A stretch of DNA of 64,000 bases from an uncultured Sutterella sp. (GTDB lineage Bacteria > Pseudomonadota > Gammaproteobacteria > Burkholderiales > Burkholderiaceae_F), in NCBI GenBank assembly GCA_958347955.1, contig CATVXH010000008.1, positions 1 to 64,000 of the forward strand, in the 5' to 3' direction. Positions 9,601-16,451 of the stretch are shown here, piece after piece. Made by a program: the position numbers and the translations under genes. Under the pieces are notes generated by a model that was not told the origin of the DNA, made no database searches, and saw nothing but the letters and a program-made list of their open reading frames with translations. Positions within the stretch are counted from its first letter, which is position 1. Each line of letters opens with the position of its first letter.

Positions 9601-12151
9601 CCGATAGCGTTGGTACGGGTTGCCCCAGTTTTATGTAATCAAGCCCCACCTTTCTCAAAGGTTCGAGTTTACTGACCACAGAGGTATCTTTTTTAAAGAA
9701 TTCACACGCCTGAGATACCGATAAGTCGAGAACTTGGGCGATGTTTAAAGCTTTTCCTTCGCGTTCAATGGTGATTTCTAGAATTTCCGGACGGTAACGA
9801 GTTCCGTTGCAAGCCGAACATCTCAGATAAACGTCGGAAAGAAATTGCATCTCAATGTGTTCAAAACCATTGCCGCCGCAAACCGGGCAACGCCCATCTC
9901 CCGAATTAAAGCTGAAAGTTCCTGCCTTGTACTCTCGGGCTTTGGCCGCGTCGGTTTGGGCGAAGAGATTGCGGATCGCGTCAAAGGCTCCAACATAGCT
10001 GGCAGGGTTTGAACGAGTGGTTTTACCGATCGGTGATTGATCAACGTAGTGGATGTTTTCAACGAGATCGGCTCCTTTTATAGAGTCAAAGGCGCCGGGT
10101 GCTTCTGTCGGCATCCCTTTAGCCTTATAGAGTGCGGGCACCAGGATATTTTCGATCAGAGTGGACTTGCCAGAGCCCGACACTCCTGTGACTACTGTTA
10201 GCTTTCCTAAAGGAAAGCGCGGACTTATCCCCTTTAGGTTGTGTTCTCTGGCGCCTTCTAAAACAATTGCCGGCGAGTCTTTTTTTATTTCCCGTCTACT
10301 GGCTTTTGTATTGACGCGTGTTTTACCGCTTAAATAGCGCGCTGTGAGTGTATCTGCCTTAACAATTTCATGGGGTGATCCTTTAAAGATAATCTCGCCG
10401 CCTTTTTCTCCGGGGCCTGGTCCCATGTCAAAAATGGTGTCCGCGGCAAGCATGACCTGTGGGTCGTGCTCCACGACAACCAAGGTATTGCCCGAATATT
10501 TCAGCCGCTGCATCACGTGTGTGATGCGGTCCATGTCACGCGGATGTAAACCGATGGAGGGTTCATCTAACACAAAGAGGGTATTGACAAGTGAGGTTCC
10601 AAGTGCGGTGGTAAGGTTGACCCGTTGCACCTCTCCCCCCGAGAGTGTGCGGCTTTGCCGATCAAGCGTCAGGTAACCCACACCGACATCAACAAGGTAG
10701 CGTAGGCGTGAAAGGATTTCACCAATAACCATGGCGCCCGCCTCATCAGTTGGCTCTTCTTTTGAGATAAACTCAAAAAAAGTCAGCAACCGAGATAAGG
10801 GTAAACGCATAAGGTCATAAAGATTGAAACCGGGAAGCGCATTAAAAATCTCATCGGAGCAGTCACAATCACTGGGACGGTGGCGTTTAAAATCAAAGCC
10901 TTCGCAGGCTTTTTGCGCGGCCGTCAATGAGCCGACGCGCCACAGAAGGGCTTCGGATTTGAGACGGGCCCCGTGGCAATCCGGGCATTCCTGATAATTA
11001 CGGTAGCGGGAAAGCAGCACTCTTACATGCATTTTGTAGGCTTTGCTTTCCAACCATTCAAAAAAGTGCTTCACCCCGTACCATTGACGAGTCCATTTAC
11101 CGCTCCATCCGGGCTCGCCGTTGATTACCCAATCCTTTTCTTCAGCGGAGAGCTCTCGGAAGGGGACATCGAGACGAATGCCATCTCGTTTGGCATAACG
11201 CTTCATATCCTTGAGGCACTCTTGGTTGGTCTTCGTGTTCCAAGGTTTGATTGCACCGTCTTGTAAACTCAAGGATTCATCCGGAATGACCAGTGAATAG
11301 TCCACACCGATTACGCGACCGAAGCCACGGCAGGTTTGGCAAGCCCCCAGCGGCGAGTTGAAACTAAAGGTGGCGTCGGTGGGCTTTTGGTAATCAAGTC
11401 CGCAATTTGGGCACGAAAGATGGTTGGAGAATCGTTGCGAGTGTTCCGTGCCGTCATCAGTTACTGCGATGACCGTCAAGTCACCTTTACCAAACTGAAA
11501 AGCATTTTCCAAAGCTTCGATAACTCGGGGTTGTTCGACGCGATTGAGTCGAAAGCGATCGGCAATGACCTCAAGAAATGTTGTATTTTGGATCTTCTTC
11601 TCTGCATGGATTTTTGTGAATCCTTGAGCAGCTAAAGCCTCGCTCAGCTCTTCAACAGTCATGTTTTCCGGAACTTTTACATCAAAAATAATGTAAAGAC
11701 GGGGATTGTTGAGGCTTTGGCTCCATTGTGAAATCTCGAGGTAGACACTGCTGGGAGTATCGGCCCTGACGGGTCGGCCGCAGTGCTTGCAAAACAAATG
11801 TCCCGCTCGGGCAAAAAGCAACTTCATGTGATCGTTGATTTCCGTCATTGTCCCCACGGTAGAGCGAGAAGTTCTCACCGGATTAGTCTGGTCAATGGCA
11901 ATCGCGGGAGGAACACCTTCAATGCGGTCTACTTGAGGGCGGTCCATGCGGTCTAGAAATTGACGGGCGTAAGGACTAAAGGTTTCAACATAACGACGCT
12001 GCCCTTCGGCATAAAGGGTATCGAAAACCAAAGAACTTTTGCCGGAACCGGATACGCCGGTAACGACCGTGATTTTTCCTGTTTCGAATTCAACGTTCAG
12101 ATTTTTTAAATTGTTTTGCTTTGCGCCGAATATTCTGATGTTTTTTTCCAT
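6608..12151 (-). CDS. uvrA: Double-length excinuclease subunit UvrA (two UvrA copies fused)
   Basis: A 1,847-residue protein made of two UvrA units joined head to tail. UvrA finds bulky DNA lesions and loads UvrB. Each normal UvrA has two ABC ATPase modules; here four Walker A motifs are visible near residues 32 (GVSGSGKSS), 654 (GVSGSGKST), 1020 (GASGSGKST) and 1527 (GVSGSGKSS), with four LSGGE(A/V)QR signatures and four DEP(S/T)xGLH Walker B regions. Zinc-binding CxxC pairs recur in both halves (for example CPNCG...CQTC, CPVCG...CSAC, CPICG...CPTC, CELCE...CEAC). The motifs are intact in both halves, so neither looks decayed. Usual UvrA is about 940 residues; fused forms are known in Chlamydia. 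ATG 12151 gives the standard UvrA N-terminus (IRIFGAKQNNLKN). Whether a normal-length uvrA exists elsewhere is unknown. Confidence 0.93.
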   Translation of the reverse strand: MEKNIRIFGAKQNNLKNLNVEFETGKITVVTGVSGSGKSSLVFDTLYAEGQRRYVETFSPYARQFLDRMDRPQVDRIEGVPPAIAIDQTNPVRTSRSTVGTMTEINDHMKLLFARAGHLFCKHCGRPVRADTPSSVYLEISQWSQSLNNPRLYIIFDVKVPENMTVEELSEALAAQGFTKIHAEKKIQNTTFLEVIADRFRLNRVEQPRVIEALENAFQFGKGDLTVIAVTDDGTEHSQRFSNHLSCPNCGLDYQKPTDATFSFNSPLGACQTCRGFGRVIGVDYSLVIPDESLSLQDGAIKPWNTKTNQECLKDMKRYAKRDGIRLDVPFRELSAEEKDWVINGEPGWSGKWTRQWYGVKHFFEWLESKAYKMHVRVLLSRYRNYQECPDCHGARLKSEALLWRVGSLTAAQKACEGFDFKRHRPSDCDCSDEIFNALPGFNLYDLMRLPLSRLLTFFEFISKEEPTDEAGAMVIGEILSRLRYLVDVGVGYLTLDRQSRTLSGGEVQRVNLTTALGTSLVNTLFVLDEPSIGLHPRDMDRITHVMQRLKYSGNTLVVVEHDPQVMLAADTIFDMGPGPGEKGGEIIFKGSPHEIVKADTLTARYLSGKTRVNTKASRREIKKDSPAIVLEGAREHNLKGISPRFPLGKLTVVTGVSGSGKSTLIENILVPALYKAKGMPTEAPGAFDSIKGADLVENIHYVDQSPIGKTTRSNPASYVGAFDAIRNLFAQTDAAKAREYKAGTFSFNSGDGRCPVCGGNGFEHIEMQFLSDVYLRCSACNGTRYRPEILEITIEREGKALNIAQVLDLSVSQACEFFKKDTSVVSKLEPLRKVGLDYIKLGQPVPTLSGGEAQRLKIAGFLAQKNSQSSKNDLFVFDEPTTGLHFDDIDKLMQSIQELVDRGNTAIVIEHNLDVINCADWIIDLGPEGGDAGGSIVVQGTLDSLIDEPNSFTAQALRTYRKTLEQKNTSAYFIDEGLNATVQATVPASDDVIAIKGAKEHNLKNISVEIPHNQFTVVTGASGSGKSTLAFDIVFKEGQRRYLESLNAYARSIVQPASKPNVDSITGIAPTVAIEQRTSRGGRKSTVATMTELYHFMRLLFVKLGHQYCPDCEVEVEPKSFPAIVSTVMSRYKNESIHVMAPLVSKRKGIYTDLAKWALKKGYPNLYVDGKFISTEKFPKLARYKDHTIELPVAEITVKPEDEKTLKRVLQEAITIGKGVLTILDKELSETIFSTHRACPICGRSFPELDPRLFSYNSSMGWCPTCFGTGLLIEGFDENATGEERVWADAQSKPCPTCHGERLNEVARSVKFAGLNISQMAHMTVTEALGFFKNLKLSGREADIAQDALKEIVLRLQFLEKVGLGYLTLDRSSPSLSGGEAQRIRLASQLGSNLQGVCYVLDEPTIGLHPRDNRLLLDSLKALVDKGNTLLVVEHDEETIREADYVIDVGPGAGVRGGEIIATGAVSDIMKNKRSLTGRYLRQPIRHTFVPQRAITDDTQWLTIKEPRLNNLKAAEVQIPLGRLTVLTGVSGSGKSSFARGVLLPVLTETLSQKKPYTGELCREITGYENIDRVLEVDQTPIGKTPRSCPATYIGFLDAIRRVYAGTNEAQARGYGISRFSFNMKGGRCELCEGQGVRTIEMNFLPDVKIPCEACGGLRYNTQTLEVLWKGKSIGQTLAMDVDEAVDFFSTQSSISHALKLMQDVGLGYLSLGQPSPTLSGGEAQRIKLVTELIKARDDIKRRGYKVPKTVYVLDEPTVGLHMADVEKLIAVLHRLVDAGNTVIVIEHNLDIMAQADWIIDMGPEGGVGGGDIVASGTPANILNENTHTAKALQAFKLEHDRIKPA

Positions 12152-12534
12152 TGAAACGCCAGTAGAAAAGACAATGTGAGCGATGAGATTTGATCGCAAC
12201 GAATTTTAAGATCAAAAAGAATTGCGGGCCAATCGTTTTGTGAAAGGTTGCTAATAGAAAAAATCAATTAGCTAGGCCGTTAGGAAATGATTTTTAACTG
12301 GACAAACTGCCCCAAATGAAGACTTCTTTGAAAAGAAGGAGTATTTAACCATTTGAAAATAAACCTAAAGATGGGATTGTGGACTATCATTTGAAAGAAG
12401 CTTCTCGCTATTTTGCTGTGAGTGGCTTTGTTTTGACAGTGCGAATCCAAGTTTCCTGATTTTTCCATATCTTTAGATGCTGTCAATAATTAAAAGCATT
12501 TTTGAAATGACTTCTCCAACAAAGGAGGACCGAG

Positions 12535-13239
12535 ATGGATAAGCAAAAACCGCAGTTAGCAATCGTTGCACGAGTGGATGCAAAAGCCGCTTGTGACGCC
12601 GATCGTATCGAAGCAATGTGTTGTCTGTTGGCCGATGGCTGTCACAGAGGGTGTGTCCAGGGAGATCGCGTTGAGCAATTTAAGAGCCTAAGTGAACAAT
12701 GTGAGGATCTTAAGGCAGAGAGTTTTGACGAGGGCAGAGTTTGGCGTTTTTCGCGTTTGGTCTCTTTCGGTCCGGCATCTGTATGGGTTGTTTTGGATAT
12801 TTGTGATGATTTGTTGGAATTTTCAAAAAAGGCTGATGAAAAATTCCTCATTTATGACCTACCGGTTTTTGCGTTAGTGCGCAGTGATAGTGAAATCAAG
12901 CGCGATAAAGTGCACGTTGCTGTTAGGGCATTGGGGGCTTGGGATAATGCGATGTGCGCTTTGTCTTTGGAAGATGCCGCTAAACTTTTTGACTTGGATT
13001 GTGATTTTTATGAAGACTCGCCGGTTCGAGTTTTAACCGATGAGCCCTCACGGTTCTATACACCGGCTCTTGTTGTTCCGGGTAGCGCCGCTTTTCTGAG
13101 TACGTGTGGAGCCGAACCAGAGCGGCGTAGCCAAGCCATTGTGAGCGTTTTGAAAAAGGCTTCTGAAATTTTGATTCGCCGTTGGGATATTGCAGCCGCA
13201 TCGGTTGCTGAAGGGAAATCTAAAAAACCCGCAATTTGA
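12535..13239 (+). CDS. Hypothetical protein, Cys-rich N-terminus, paired with nitroreductase gene
   Basis: A 234-residue soluble protein I do not recognise. There is no signal peptide or membrane segment. Four Cys cluster near the N-terminus (residues about 20-45: CDADRIEAMCC...DGCHRGC), which could bind metal. The middle reads like an alpha/beta fold (SVWVVLDICDDLL, FLIYDLPVFALV). AAAGGAGGACCGAG before the ATG is a very strong ribosome-binding site. The nitroreductase gene starts 33 bp downstream, so they are probably co-transcribed. In the ~380 bp between this gene and uvrA I see only a lone TTGACA at 12433-12438 with no convincing -10. Confidence 0.75.
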   Translation: MDKQKPQLAIVARVDAKAACDADRIEAMCCLLADGCHRGCVQGDRVEQFKSLSEQCEDLKAESFDEGRVWRFSRLVSFGPASVWVVLDICDDLLEFSKKADEKFLIYDLPVFALVRSDSEIKRDKVHVAVRALGAWDNAMCALSLEDAAKLFDLDCDFYEDSPVRVLTDEPSRFYTPALVVPGSAAFLSTCGAEPERRSQAIVSVLKKASEILIRRWDIAAASVAEGKSKKPAI

Positions 13240-13272
13240 AAAGGCTCCGTTTGCTAGAAAGGAGACAAGACG

Positions 13273-13833
13273 ATGAAAACAATCGGGTTGAAAAACCGTC
13301 TTGATTTGGTGATGAGTTTGGGAGAGGCTCTCGCCAAACGCCGCAGTAATCGTGACTGCAAAACCGAACAATTAACCGATGACGAGCTGGCGACGCTACT
13401 TTGGGCATGCGCGGGTGTGACCGATAAGGACGGGCGTCGCACGGTGCCTTCTACATTGGATTTACGTGCGGTGACACCTTACGTGCTTCGTGAAGATGGC
13501 GCATGGCGATATGATGCTCAGAACAATTGCCTGGAACAAACGACTGATGAAGACGTGCGTGAAGTTTCCACCGCTTATCAGTTTGACTATGTTAAGACGG
13601 CTCCGGTGACTATTGTTTTTGTGGCCGATCATGAGCGCGCTAAGACCGCTCGTCCCACTGGTGTATACGTTGACGCAGGCACAATGGGGCAAAGCTGCTA
13701 TCTGGCGGCAACCGCCTTGGGATTGGCCGGTTGTGTCCGCGCCTCCTTTGATCACAACGCTTTACGTGAAGCCATGAATTTGGGTGAGCATCTTGAACCG
13801 ATTGTGCTCTTTACCGTGGGCCATCCCAAATAA
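13273..13833 (+). CDS. Nitroreductase-family (SagB/ThcOx-like) FMN oxidoreductase
   Basis: A 186-residue cytoplasmic FMN-dependent reductase. The N-terminal AKRRSNRD segment is the phosphate-binding RRS motif of the family, followed by LSxxELATLLWACAGVTDKDGRRTVPSTLDLRAVTPYVL, and the C-terminal half has the typical GTMGQSCYLAATALGLAGCVRASFD helix and a terminal VGHPK. The length suits a compact nitroreductase. GAAAGGAGA precedes the ATG. It is second in a two-gene unit with the unknown protein upstream and ends in a strong terminator. The natural substrate is unknown. Confidence 0.85.
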   Translation: MKTIGLKNRLDLVMSLGEALAKRRSNRDCKTEQLTDDELATLLWACAGVTDKDGRRTVPSTLDLRAVTPYVLREDGAWRYDAQNNCLEQTTDEDVREVSTAYQFDYVKTAPVTIVFVADHERAKTARPTGVYVDAGTMGQSCYLAATALGLAGCVRASFDHNALREAMNLGEHLEPIVLFTVGHPK

Positions 13834-13860
13834 ATCTCATCTTTTGTGAGTAAAAGAAAA

Positions 13861-13898
13861 AATACCGAGATTGACTCAAAAGTTTCTCGGTATTTTTG
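13861..13898 (+). terminator. Intrinsic terminator after the nitroreductase gene
   Basis: A 10-bp perfect stem AATACCGAGA (13861-13870) with its complement at 13885-13894 is followed by TTTGTA and preceded by an A run, so it could work in both directions. Confidence 0.8.
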
Positions 13899-13927
13899 TA
13901 TGCAACGCCCGGAAGTGTGCTCAGTAT

Positions 13928-13967
13928 GGAAAATCCTTCTGTCCACTCATGGGATAGAAGGATTTCC
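13928..13967 (-). terminator. Hairpin at the 3' end of the M20 amidohydrolase gene
   Basis: A long imperfect inverted repeat (GGAAAATCCTTCT at 13928-13940, AGAAGGATTTCC at 13956-13967; one extra A) lies just past the minus-strand stop at 13985. The T tract is short (TTTTCC), so it is a probable rather than certain terminator. Confidence 0.55.
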
Positions 13968-13984
13968 GAATGCATCAAATCATG

Positions 13985-15169
13985 TCAGCGCAGATAGTTT
14001 TCAGTGACTCGGGCGAAGACACTGGCAACAATAGGTAGGCAAGCGTCGTTGTAGTCATAAGAGGAATTGTGCAAGAGACAAGGTCCGTCGCCGTGACCGG
14101 CAGGTCGGTGCGAACCGTCTCCAGAGCCGACAAAGAAGAAAGCGCCGGGGGTCGTCTTGAGATAATCGGCAAAGTCTTCGGATGGCATTACCGGCTCTTG
14201 CTCATGAAGTTGTTGCTCACCGAACAATTCCCGCACGGCTTCCTGAACGCGATCAACGCACTCGTGATTGTTAATCACCGGTGGATATTGTCGCGTGAAA
14301 GTGAGTTTAGCTTGAGCGCCGAAGGCTTGCGCCACGTTTTGACTGATCTGCTGCAATTTCTCTTCGATCATATCCGTGACTTTGTCATCGAATGTTCTCA
14401 CAGTCCCCAAAATCGTAGCGTGATCGGGCACCACGTTATAGGTTGTGCCGGCTTCGATTTTGCAGATACTCAAAACCGCCGGATCAATAGGCCGTTTCAT
14501 GCGAGTAATGATGCCCTGAATTGATTCGCAAATTTGAATGGCGGTAAATATCGGATCGATGGACAGATTGGGCATGGCTCCGTGGGAGCCGCGGCCACTG
14601 ATGTCAATTTGAAAAACATTGCCGCTAGCCATCATCGCCGTTTTATTGATGCCGATTTTCATCGATGGCGTTTCCGGCCAGTTGTGACAACCGAGGTAGA
14701 AATCAGCCGGGAATTTTTCCATTAAACCGTCTTCAATCATGTGCTTGGCACCAAAGCCACCCTCCTCGGCCGGTTGGAACACAAAGATAACGGTGCCATT
14801 GAAGTTTTTGGTCTCAGACAGATAGCGGGCGGTTAAAAGCAAGGCGGTAATGTGGCCGTCGTGACCGCACGCATGCATAACTCCAGCATTTTTCGATGCG
14901 TATTCAAAACGGTTGGCCTCCGTGATCGGTAAAGCATCAATGTCGGCGCGAAGCGCAACGCATTTGTCAGAATCGCCGTTTTTCAAAACGCCGACCACGC
15001 CTGTGCCGCCGATACCGGTATGAACTTCGATACCCCAGTCGGAGAGATAGCGGGCAATGGTTTTGGAAGTTTCGAATTCCTTATTGCTTAATTCAGGATG
15101 AGCATGGAATTCATGACGAATTTGGGTGAATTCTTCAGCAAGTTCTTCAATACGGCTGATGCAAGACAT
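13985..15169 (-). CDS. M20-family amidohydrolase (hippurate/N-acyl-amino acid hydrolase type)
   Basis: A 394-residue cytoplasmic metal-dependent hydrolase that should release amino acids from N-acyl or hippurate-like substrates. Landmarks: RHEFHAHPELSNKEFET near the N-terminus, ALRADIDALPI, the metal-binding MHACGHDGH at about residues 98-106, FQPAEEGGFGAKHMIEDG with the catalytic Glu, and a C-terminal EPVMPSEDFADYL. The dimerisation insert is present. GAGGG precedes the ATG at 15169. It lies downstream of the hibernation-factor gene but behind that gene's terminator, so it probably has its own promoter. Exact substrate unknown. Confidence 0.88.
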   Translation of the reverse strand: MSCISRIEELAEEFTQIRHEFHAHPELSNKEFETSKTIARYLSDWGIEVHTGIGGTGVVGVLKNGDSDKCVALRADIDALPITEANRFEYASKNAGVMHACGHDGHITALLLTARYLSETKNFNGTVIFVFQPAEEGGFGAKHMIEDGLMEKFPADFYLGCHNWPETPSMKIGINKTAMMASGNVFQIDISGRGSHGAMPNLSIDPIFTAIQICESIQGIITRMKRPIDPAVLSICKIEAGTTYNVVPDHATILGTVRTFDDKVTDMIEEKLQQISQNVAQAFGAQAKLTFTRQYPPVINNHECVDRVQEAVRELFGEQQLHEQEPVMPSEDFADYLKTTPGAFFFVGSGDGSHRPAGHGDGPCLLHNSSYDYNDACLPIVASVFARVTENYLR

Positions 15170-15205
15170 TTGAAAACCCTCACGATCAAAATAGAGTGCA
15201 ATGCA

Positions 15206-15237
15206 GAAAAAAGGGGATCTTTTTATAAGATCCCCTT
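15206..15237 (-). terminator. Strong intrinsic terminator of the HPF-like gene
   Basis: On the minus strand AAGGGGATCT-TATAAAA-AGATCCCCTT is followed directly by TTTTTCTGC. The stem is 10 bp and perfect (15211-15220 with 15228-15237). It lies about 18 bp past the stop of the ribosome-associated protein gene. Confidence 0.9.
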
Positions 15238-15254
15238 AGTTTAATCAATGATGA

Positions 15255-15560
15255 TCAATGGCCGCGCAATTTTTCTGCGGCATCTTTGACTGAGCGACGC
15301 AATGTGTCAAAGGCTTCGCGGATGGCAAGCATCACATCGGTGTTGGTGCGGGAGACCACCAGATCGTTGCCGGAGGCGACAATTGTTACGCGCACGGTGT
15401 AAGCGCCCATCGTTTGATGACCTTCTTGAGTGATGGTGGCGTGGCAAGGTCCTAAGTTACGGTCAAACTTGCCAAGATCGTTCAATTCTTTTTGAACCGC
15501 TTGTTCCACCGCTTCAGAGCGACTGATTCCATGGAATGTTACTTGTAATGCTTGTGCCAT
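15255..15560 (-). CDS. Short HPF/RaiA-family ribosome hibernation factor
   Basis: A 101-residue protein of the S30AE (HPF/YfiA) family, which binds the 30S decoding centre and inactivates ribosomes in slow growth. It shows the family fold: an N-terminal beta strand ALQVTFHGISRSEAVEQAVQKEL, a central strand YTVRVTIVASGNDLVV, and the C-terminal helix DVMLAIREAFDTLRRSVKDAAEKLRG. The length matches short HPF without the long-form dimerisation tail. GAGGG lies ahead of the ATG. It is monocistronic. HPF and RaiA cannot be separated confidently by eye, so no symbol is given. Confidence 0.8.
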   Translation of the reverse strand: MAQALQVTFHGISRSEAVEQAVQKELNDLGKFDRNLGPCHATITQEGHQTMGAYTVRVTIVASGNDLVVSRTNTDVMLAIREAFDTLRRSVKDAAEKLRGH

Positions 15561-15814
15561 ATATATCCCTCTTTTTATCTTGTTATTAGAAAGAGTGGGA
15601 AGATGGCTTTCTTCCCTTCCTAATTCATAGTGTACTGAAGTTAATAAAGTGAAAGTGTGCTTTTAAGCAAAAGATCGCACAAAGTTGCAAGAAAATGTTG
15701 AACAAAATTTCTTAATGGCTCAGGCGCTTTTCTGCTAATATCGCGCCCATTGTAAATAACAATATATGCGCAACTGATTGATTAAAAAGCGCGTTTAAAC
15801 AAGAGGAAAAAATA

Positions 15815-16417
15815 ATGCGAAAACCTTGGGAAGAGTCCGGCAGTCACCGCGATGATTTTAGTTTTGATGATCGTCCCCGCAGAGCTGATCGTCGATTCAA
15901 TGATAGTGATGGATTTAAGCGACGCTCCGATCGTCGTTTTGATCGCCGGGATGATGGCTTTGATCGACGCGATGACGGTTTTGCCCGTCGGGACAGACGA
16001 AGAGATGACCGAAAAGGCTCCTTTACAAAACGCCGTGACGACTTTTCAGACAATCTTTATGGTGTCCGCTCCGGGCCCCGGGCTCGCGCAGCAATGGCAG
16101 CCCGAGGTTCTGCCCTTCGTCGAAATGCGACTCCCAGTCGCAATGCGCTGATTACGTTGGATGCCGATGTGGCACGTGTTTTTGCAACGAGTGAGTCGGT
16201 CAATGCTGCTCTTCGCCACTTGATTGCCTTAGCAGGCATTATGGGAGAGGACGCTCTTAAGCAAGCGGTCATTGAGACCCAGAATAAGGAAGAGGCGCCG
16301 GCAATTGAGGAAAGGGCGCAAGAAGAGACGGTTGAACCTGAGGCAACTCAAATTCAGAGCACCGACGAAGAGGAAGAGTGGTTTGACTTGCCTGTGGAAA
16401 GTGTAAGAAACGAATAA
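15815..16417 (+). CDS. Hypothetical protein with Arg/Asp heptad repeats and a BrnA/CopG-like segment
   Basis: A 200-residue protein with three parts. Residues 1-70 are extremely rich in Arg and Asp and contain tandem heptads FDRRDDG-FDRRDDG-FARRDRR (residues 42-62). Residues about 85-145 hold an ordered segment with ALITLDADVARVF then SESVNAALRHLIALAG, resembling the strand-helix-helix of ribbon-helix-helix antitoxins such as BrnA. Residues 150-200 are acidic (Glu-rich, EEEEWFDLPVESV). A basic/acidic disordered design like this is common in RNA- or DNA-associated proteins, but no family is recognised. AGAGG lies before the ATG. The M61 peptidase gene follows 34 bp later and may be co-transcribed. 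Confidence 0.75.
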   Translation: MRKPWEESGSHRDDFSFDDRPRRADRRFNDSDGFKRRSDRRFDRRDDGFDRRDDGFARRDRRRDDRKGSFTKRRDDFSDNLYGVRSGPRARAAMAARGSALRRNATPSRNALITLDADVARVFATSESVNAALRHLIALAGIMGEDALKQAVIETQNKEEAPAIEERAQEETVEPEATQIQSTDEEEEWFDLPVESVRNE

Positions 16418-16451
16418 TTCCATATTCAAGGGCATTGAAGGGGAGACGGAG

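Noticed and set aside
12280..12486. 68-codon minus-strand ORF in the gap upstream of uvrA
   Set aside because: No ribosome-binding site, odd composition and no recognisable fold; the region is more likely promoter DNA.
15938..16000. Heptad-coding tandem repeats as a CRISPR-like or intergenic repeat array
   Set aside because: The repeats are in frame, code FDRRDDG and lie inside an ORF with a good start, so they are protein repeats. No CRISPR array was seen anywhere in the window.
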